From Verrucomicrobiota bacterium (GTDB lineage: Bacteria > Verrucomicrobiota > Verrucomicrobiia > Limisphaerales > UBA9464), in NCBI GenBank assembly GCA_947454705.1, contig CANGKZ010000004.1:62001-126000 (forward strand): 64,000 nucleotides of DNA, in the 5' to 3' direction. Shown here piece by piece: positions 61,325 to 64,000 of the stretch. The notes under the pieces were generated by a model that saw only the letters and a program-made list of their open reading frames with translations, was not told where the DNA came from and ran no database searches. The position numbers were made by a program, and so were the translations under genes. How positions within the stretch are numbered: position 1 is the stretch's first letter; each line of letters begins with the position of its first letter.

Positions 61325-61798
61325 TCAAATCTCGGCGAGCACTTCGGCCGCATGCTCCTCGGGTTTCACTTTTGGCCAGACTTTCTGGATCCGGCCATCG
61401 GCTCCGATCAGAAAGGTCACCCGGTGAATGCCCTCGTACTTGCGCCCCATGAAGCTCTTCTCGCCCCAGGCTCCGTAGGCTTTGACGATGGATTTGTCCT
61501 CATCGGCCAGAAGCAGGAAGGGTAGCTTGAACTTCTCGGTGAACTTGCCGTGGGACTTCACGGAGTCGGCGCTGACGCCGAGGATCACCGCGCCCTTCTT
61601 CTTGAACGCCGCATAGCTGTCGCGGAAGGCGCAGGCTTCCTTCGTGCACCCCGGGGTATCGTCCTTGGGGTAGAAATAGAGAATGACCGGGTGCCCCTTG
61701 AGATCTGCCAGACGCACGGTCGAGCCATCGGTCGCGGTGACCGTGAACTCCGGCGCCGGATCTCCGGGCTTCAGGGCGAGAGTGGGTTCTTTTGCCAT
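61325..61798 (-). CDS. bcp: Peroxiredoxin, Bcp type
   Basis: Encodes 157 aa. The peroxidatic Cys C51 and resolving Cys C56 lie in YPKDDTPGCTKEACAFRD, the Bcp/PrxQ signature, with GVSADSVKSHGKFTEKFKLPF further on. It is a monomeric thiol peroxidase. The upstream open frame from 61939 carries no family similarity; ATG 61798 opens MAKEPTLALKPGDPAP. Two peroxiredoxins of different classes so close together suggests a local oxidative-stress block (inference). Confidence 0.93.
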   Translation of the reverse strand: MAKEPTLALKPGDPAPEFTVTATDGSTVRLADLKGHPVILYFYPKDDTPGCTKEACAFRDSYAAFKKKGAVILGVSADSVKSHGKFTEKFKLPFLLLADEDKSIVKAYGAWGEKSFMGRKYEGIHRVTFLIGADGRIQKVWPKVKPEEHAAEVLAEI

Positions 61799-61865
61799 GG
61801 CGGCGGACGCTAACCCAGGTTGATTGAATCGCAAGTTGGCTGGGAGCCTCCCAGCGGGCCGGACC

Positions 61866-62513
61866 CTATTTGGACGATTCCTTCCGAGCGCGCAGGTATT
61901 CGAACACCATGGGCAGGCAGGACACGGCGATGATGCCAATCACCACGAGTTCGAAGTGGCGTTTGATCACCGGGATGTTTCCGAAGAAGTAGCCGGCCGG
62001 AAGGATCAGGCCGACCCACAGGGCGGTGGCCACGGCGCTGTAGCCGATGAAGCGGGAGTACGGCATGGCCCCCATGCCGGCGACGAACGGGGTGAAGGTC
62101 CGCACGATCGGGACAAAGCGCGCCATCAGGATGGTCTTGCCGCCGTAGCGATCGAAGAAGGCGTGGGTGCGGTCGAGGTGCTTCTGCTGGATCAATCTTG
62201 GAAACCGCTTCACCAGCTGGGTGCCGACCTGTTTTCCGACCCAGTAGTTGAGGTTGTCCCCGACGAAGGCGGCCCCGGCGATGATCAGTGCGCAGTTGGT
62301 CAGGCTGAGTCCGCTGGCGGGATCGGCCGCTAGGGCTCCGACCGCGAACAGCAGCGAATCCCCGGGCAGGAACGGGGTGATCACCAAACCCGTTTCGCAG
62401 AAGATCACGGCAAACAGCATTCCGTAGAACCACGAGCCGTACTGCTGGAGCAGCTGGTTCAGGTGGTCCTGGAGATGCAGGACGAATTCGAGGGCTTGTT
62501 TCAGGAGATCCAT
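61866..62513 (-). CDS. DedA-family (VTT domain) membrane protein
   Basis: Encodes 215 aa with about five membrane segments. DedA/VTT features are FCETGLVITPFLPGDSLLFAVGAL, NYWVGKQVG, FFDRYGGKTILMARFVPIVRTFTPFVAGMGAM and a C-terminal Arg/Lys stretch. Family members help translocate undecaprenyl phosphate or other lipids and maintain membrane potential. It ends 67 nt upstream of the Bcp gene on the same strand and is divergent from the alcohol dehydrogenase gene. Confidence 0.9.
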   Translation of the reverse strand: MDLLKQALEFVLHLQDHLNQLLQQYGSWFYGMLFAVIFCETGLVITPFLPGDSLLFAVGALAADPASGLSLTNCALIIAGAAFVGDNLNYWVGKQVGTQLVKRFPRLIQQKHLDRTHAFFDRYGGKTILMARFVPIVRTFTPFVAGMGAMPYSRFIGYSAVATALWVGLILPAGYFFGNIPVIKRHFELVVIGIIAVSCLPMVFEYLRARKESSK

Positions 62514-62679
62514 GAACTTGAAATGACGCGATTGCCCCTATTCTACACGGAAACCGGTTCGCCGCGAGCCGGTGTCATGGGGTTCCGAACGGTTCCGGGG
62601 CCGCCGAGGTTCAATCTCCGGGAAACGCTGCGGGAACTTCGCCTTGCGGTGCAAGCCGCTTGTCCGGGAAGTTCGGTGT

Positions 62680-63702
62680 GTGAAAGCCGCTGTGTTACAT
62701 GGCCGTGAAGATATCCGCGTGGAAACCGTCGCCGAACGCCCGCTGGCGGAGGGCGAGGTGCGGGTCGGCATCCGGGCCGCCCTGACCTGCGGGACGGACC
62801 TGAAGGTGTATCGACGCGGCTATCACGCGCGGATGCTCACCCCTCCGTGTGTATTCGGACACGAGCTCGCCGGCGAGATCACGGAGTCGCGTCACCCCTC
62901 GTGGAAACCCGGCCAGCGGGTGGTGGCCGCCAATTCCGCTCCGTGCGGCGCGTGTTTTTCGTGCACCCATGAGCAGCCGAACCTTTGCGACAACCTGCTG
63001 TTTCTCAACGGGGCTTATGCCGAATCCATTGTGATCCCGGAACGGATCGCCACGCGGAATCTGATCGAACTCCAGCCCGGGACCGCCTTTGCCGACGCCG
63101 CATTGACCGAGCCGCTGGCCTGCGTGGTGCAGGGAATCGAGGATCTGAACCTGCGCGCCGGGGAATCGGTGCTGATTCTTGGAGCAGGGCCGATCGGGTT
63201 GTTCGCAGTGGCGCTGGCCCGGCAGGCCGGATGCGAGGTCACCGTGGCGGGCCGTGGCGATTCACGACTCGCGCTTGCGCGTCGGCTGGGAGCGTCGCAG
63301 GTCATCGACATGGCGGGTTCCGAAGACCTGGTGGGTGGAGTCCGCGCCGCGGGGAACCGGCGCTACGACGTGGTGTTCGAAGCCGTGGGAAAGCCCGCAG
63401 CGTGGGAGGCGGCCGTGTCGCTGGTTCGAAAAGGCGGGCGCGTGAATTTCTTCGGAGGCTGCCCCGGCGGGACCTCGGTCCAGCTTGATACCACCTTGAT
63501 CCACTATTCGAATCTCACCCTGCTGGCGAGTTTCCATCACACCCCGGCGACGATCCGACGGGCCTTGGGATGGATCGAATCGGGAGTGATCCGTGCGGCG
63601 GATTTCGTCGATGGCAATGCGACGTTGGATGCGCTTCCGGAACTGTTTCGATCGATGGCCCAGGGGAATCGGGCGGTGAAGACGCTGGTGTCGATCCACT
63701 GA
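62680..63702 (+). CDS. Zinc-dependent alcohol dehydrogenase (MDR family)
   Basis: Encodes 340 aa. The catalytic zinc ligands are C37, H61 and E62 (in CVFGHELAGEI), and the structural zinc site is C89, C92, C95, C103 (GACFSCTHEQPNLC). The Rossmann fold shows VLILGAGPIGLFAVALARQAG. This fits an L-threonine dehydrogenase/sorbitol dehydrogenase-like reductase; the polyol or amino acid substrate is undefined. A GTG start is used, preceded by GGGAAG; the longer upstream frame has no family similarity. Confidence 0.88.
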   Translation: MKAAVLHGREDIRVETVAERPLAEGEVRVGIRAALTCGTDLKVYRRGYHARMLTPPCVFGHELAGEITESRHPSWKPGQRVVAANSAPCGACFSCTHEQPNLCDNLLFLNGAYAESIVIPERIATRNLIELQPGTAFADAALTEPLACVVQGIEDLNLRAGESVLILGAGPIGLFAVALARQAGCEVTVAGRGDSRLALARRLGASQVIDMAGSEDLVGGVRAAGNRRYDVVFEAVGKPAAWEAAVSLVRKGGRVNFFGGCPGGTSVQLDTTLIHYSNLTLLASFHHTPATIRRALGWIESGVIRAADFVDGNATLDALPELFRSMAQGNRAVKTLVSIH

Positions 63703-63798
63703 CCTTCCAAGCCGCCACGGATTCCTGCCACCACTTCGCACTTCGTTCCCGCGCCGTCCTCCGCCATAGTCCCGTCCGGAATTGTCCTCGTGACCGCC

Positions 63799-64000
63799 AT
63801 GAAACTGCGCCTGTTTGTCCTTCTTTCGCTGATCTCGATCTTCGCCGGCTGCCGCACCAAGCAGTTGCCGCACATCCGTGTCGAGGATTACCAGGATCGC
63901 CGCCGCACCGGAAATCCGGTGATCAAGATCGCCTGCGTTGGCGACAGCATCACCTACGGAGCCGGGGTGGAAGGGCGCGAGACCAACAGCTATCCCGCGC
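63799..64000 (+). CDS. SGNH/GDSL hydrolase lipoprotein, 5' part only
   Basis: The first 67 codons are visible and the rest is beyond the window. A lipoprotein signal (LFVLLSLISIFAGC, Cys-18) is followed by GNPVIKIACVGDSITYGAGVEGRETNSYPA. The GDSITYG block is block I of SGNH hydrolases, with the nucleophile Ser. Such enzymes remove acyl or acetyl groups from sugars or lipids outside the cell. A GTG 9 nt upstream is an alternative start. Confidence 0.78.
   Translation, partial: MKLRLFVLLSLISIFAGCRTKQLPHIRVEDYQDRRRTGNPVIKIACVGDSITYGAGVEGRETNSYPA

Noticed and set aside
1-64000. CRISPR arrays, tRNA/rRNA genes, prophage or transposase genes.
   Set aside because: No regularly spaced direct repeats, cloverleaf or rRNA motifs, integrase or transposase motifs were recognised by eye; a tRNAscan or HMM search would be decisive.

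Overview
The window reads as chromosomal DNA of a GC-rich, Gram-negative bacterium of the PVC group, most likely Verrucomicrobiota (Pedosphaera/Limisphaerales-like). The evidence is a Pirellula/Verrucomicrobium-type dehydrogenase with a C-terminal CxxCH haem site, a DUF2231 protein fused to a planctomycete-type cytochrome c domain, a verrucomicrobial/planctomycete-style prepilin gene, HAF-repeat/CARDB surface proteins, KdsA (so LPS is made), and many palindromic intergenic repeats. Clear Shine-Dalgarno sequences are rare, so several starts rest on signal peptides, motifs and gene overlaps. No rRNA, tRNA, CRISPR array, prophage or insertion sequence was recognised. Most genes are complete; the first and last run off the window.

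Layout. 1-3.9 kb: two tandem paralogous secreted HAF-repeat/CARDB genes on the minus strand, the second frameshifted in a run of 8 G. 4-11.7 kb: a Tat-exported hydroxypyruvate-isomerase-like protein, a UDP-sugar pyrophosphorylase, polyphosphate kinase, a membrane cytochrome and YchF, separated by palindromic repeats. 11.8-15.8 kb: a tightly packed set of membrane glycosyltransferase-like protein, GT2 glycosyltransferase and two methyltransferases. 15.9-19.4 kb: topoisomerase III and a PmtA-like methyltransferase. 19.6-24.9 kb: an RND efflux pump with lipoprotein adaptor, divergent from a prepilin gene. 25.6-32.4 kb: a BchE-like B12/radical SAM protein, an M48 peptidase and the PVC dehydrogenase. 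32.5-35.4 kb: PfkB kinase, two cupins and a PEP-hydrolase-family TIM barrel. 35.6-40.8 kb: a large LamG/membrane/SpoIIE phosphatase and a polar amino acid ABC transporter with a fused binding protein-permease. 40.9-49.3 kb: superoxide dismutase, two uncharacterised exported proteins, an HxlR regulator divergent from a cupin/ABM/AhpD-like operon, then kdsA, an LRR protein, glutathione peroxidase, panC and an isolated nuoA. 49.5-64 kb: nadB, a two-component system, an Spy-like protein, LysE exporter, pssA-psd, ilvE, two peroxiredoxins, DedA, a zinc alcohol dehydrogenase and the start of an SGNH hydrolase.

Functional threads. Oxidative and electrophile defence recurs (superoxide dismutase, glutathione peroxidase, two peroxiredoxins, the HxlR operon). 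Envelope building is also well represented (kdsA, pssA-psd, the glycosyltransferase set, PmtA-like enzyme). The points most worth a second look are the BchE-like gene with no chlorophyll genes beside it, the G-tract frameshift in the duplicated surface protein, the cruciform-like intergenic repeats, the HxlR palindrome with its operon, and the cupin/PEP-hydrolase/PfkB cluster.
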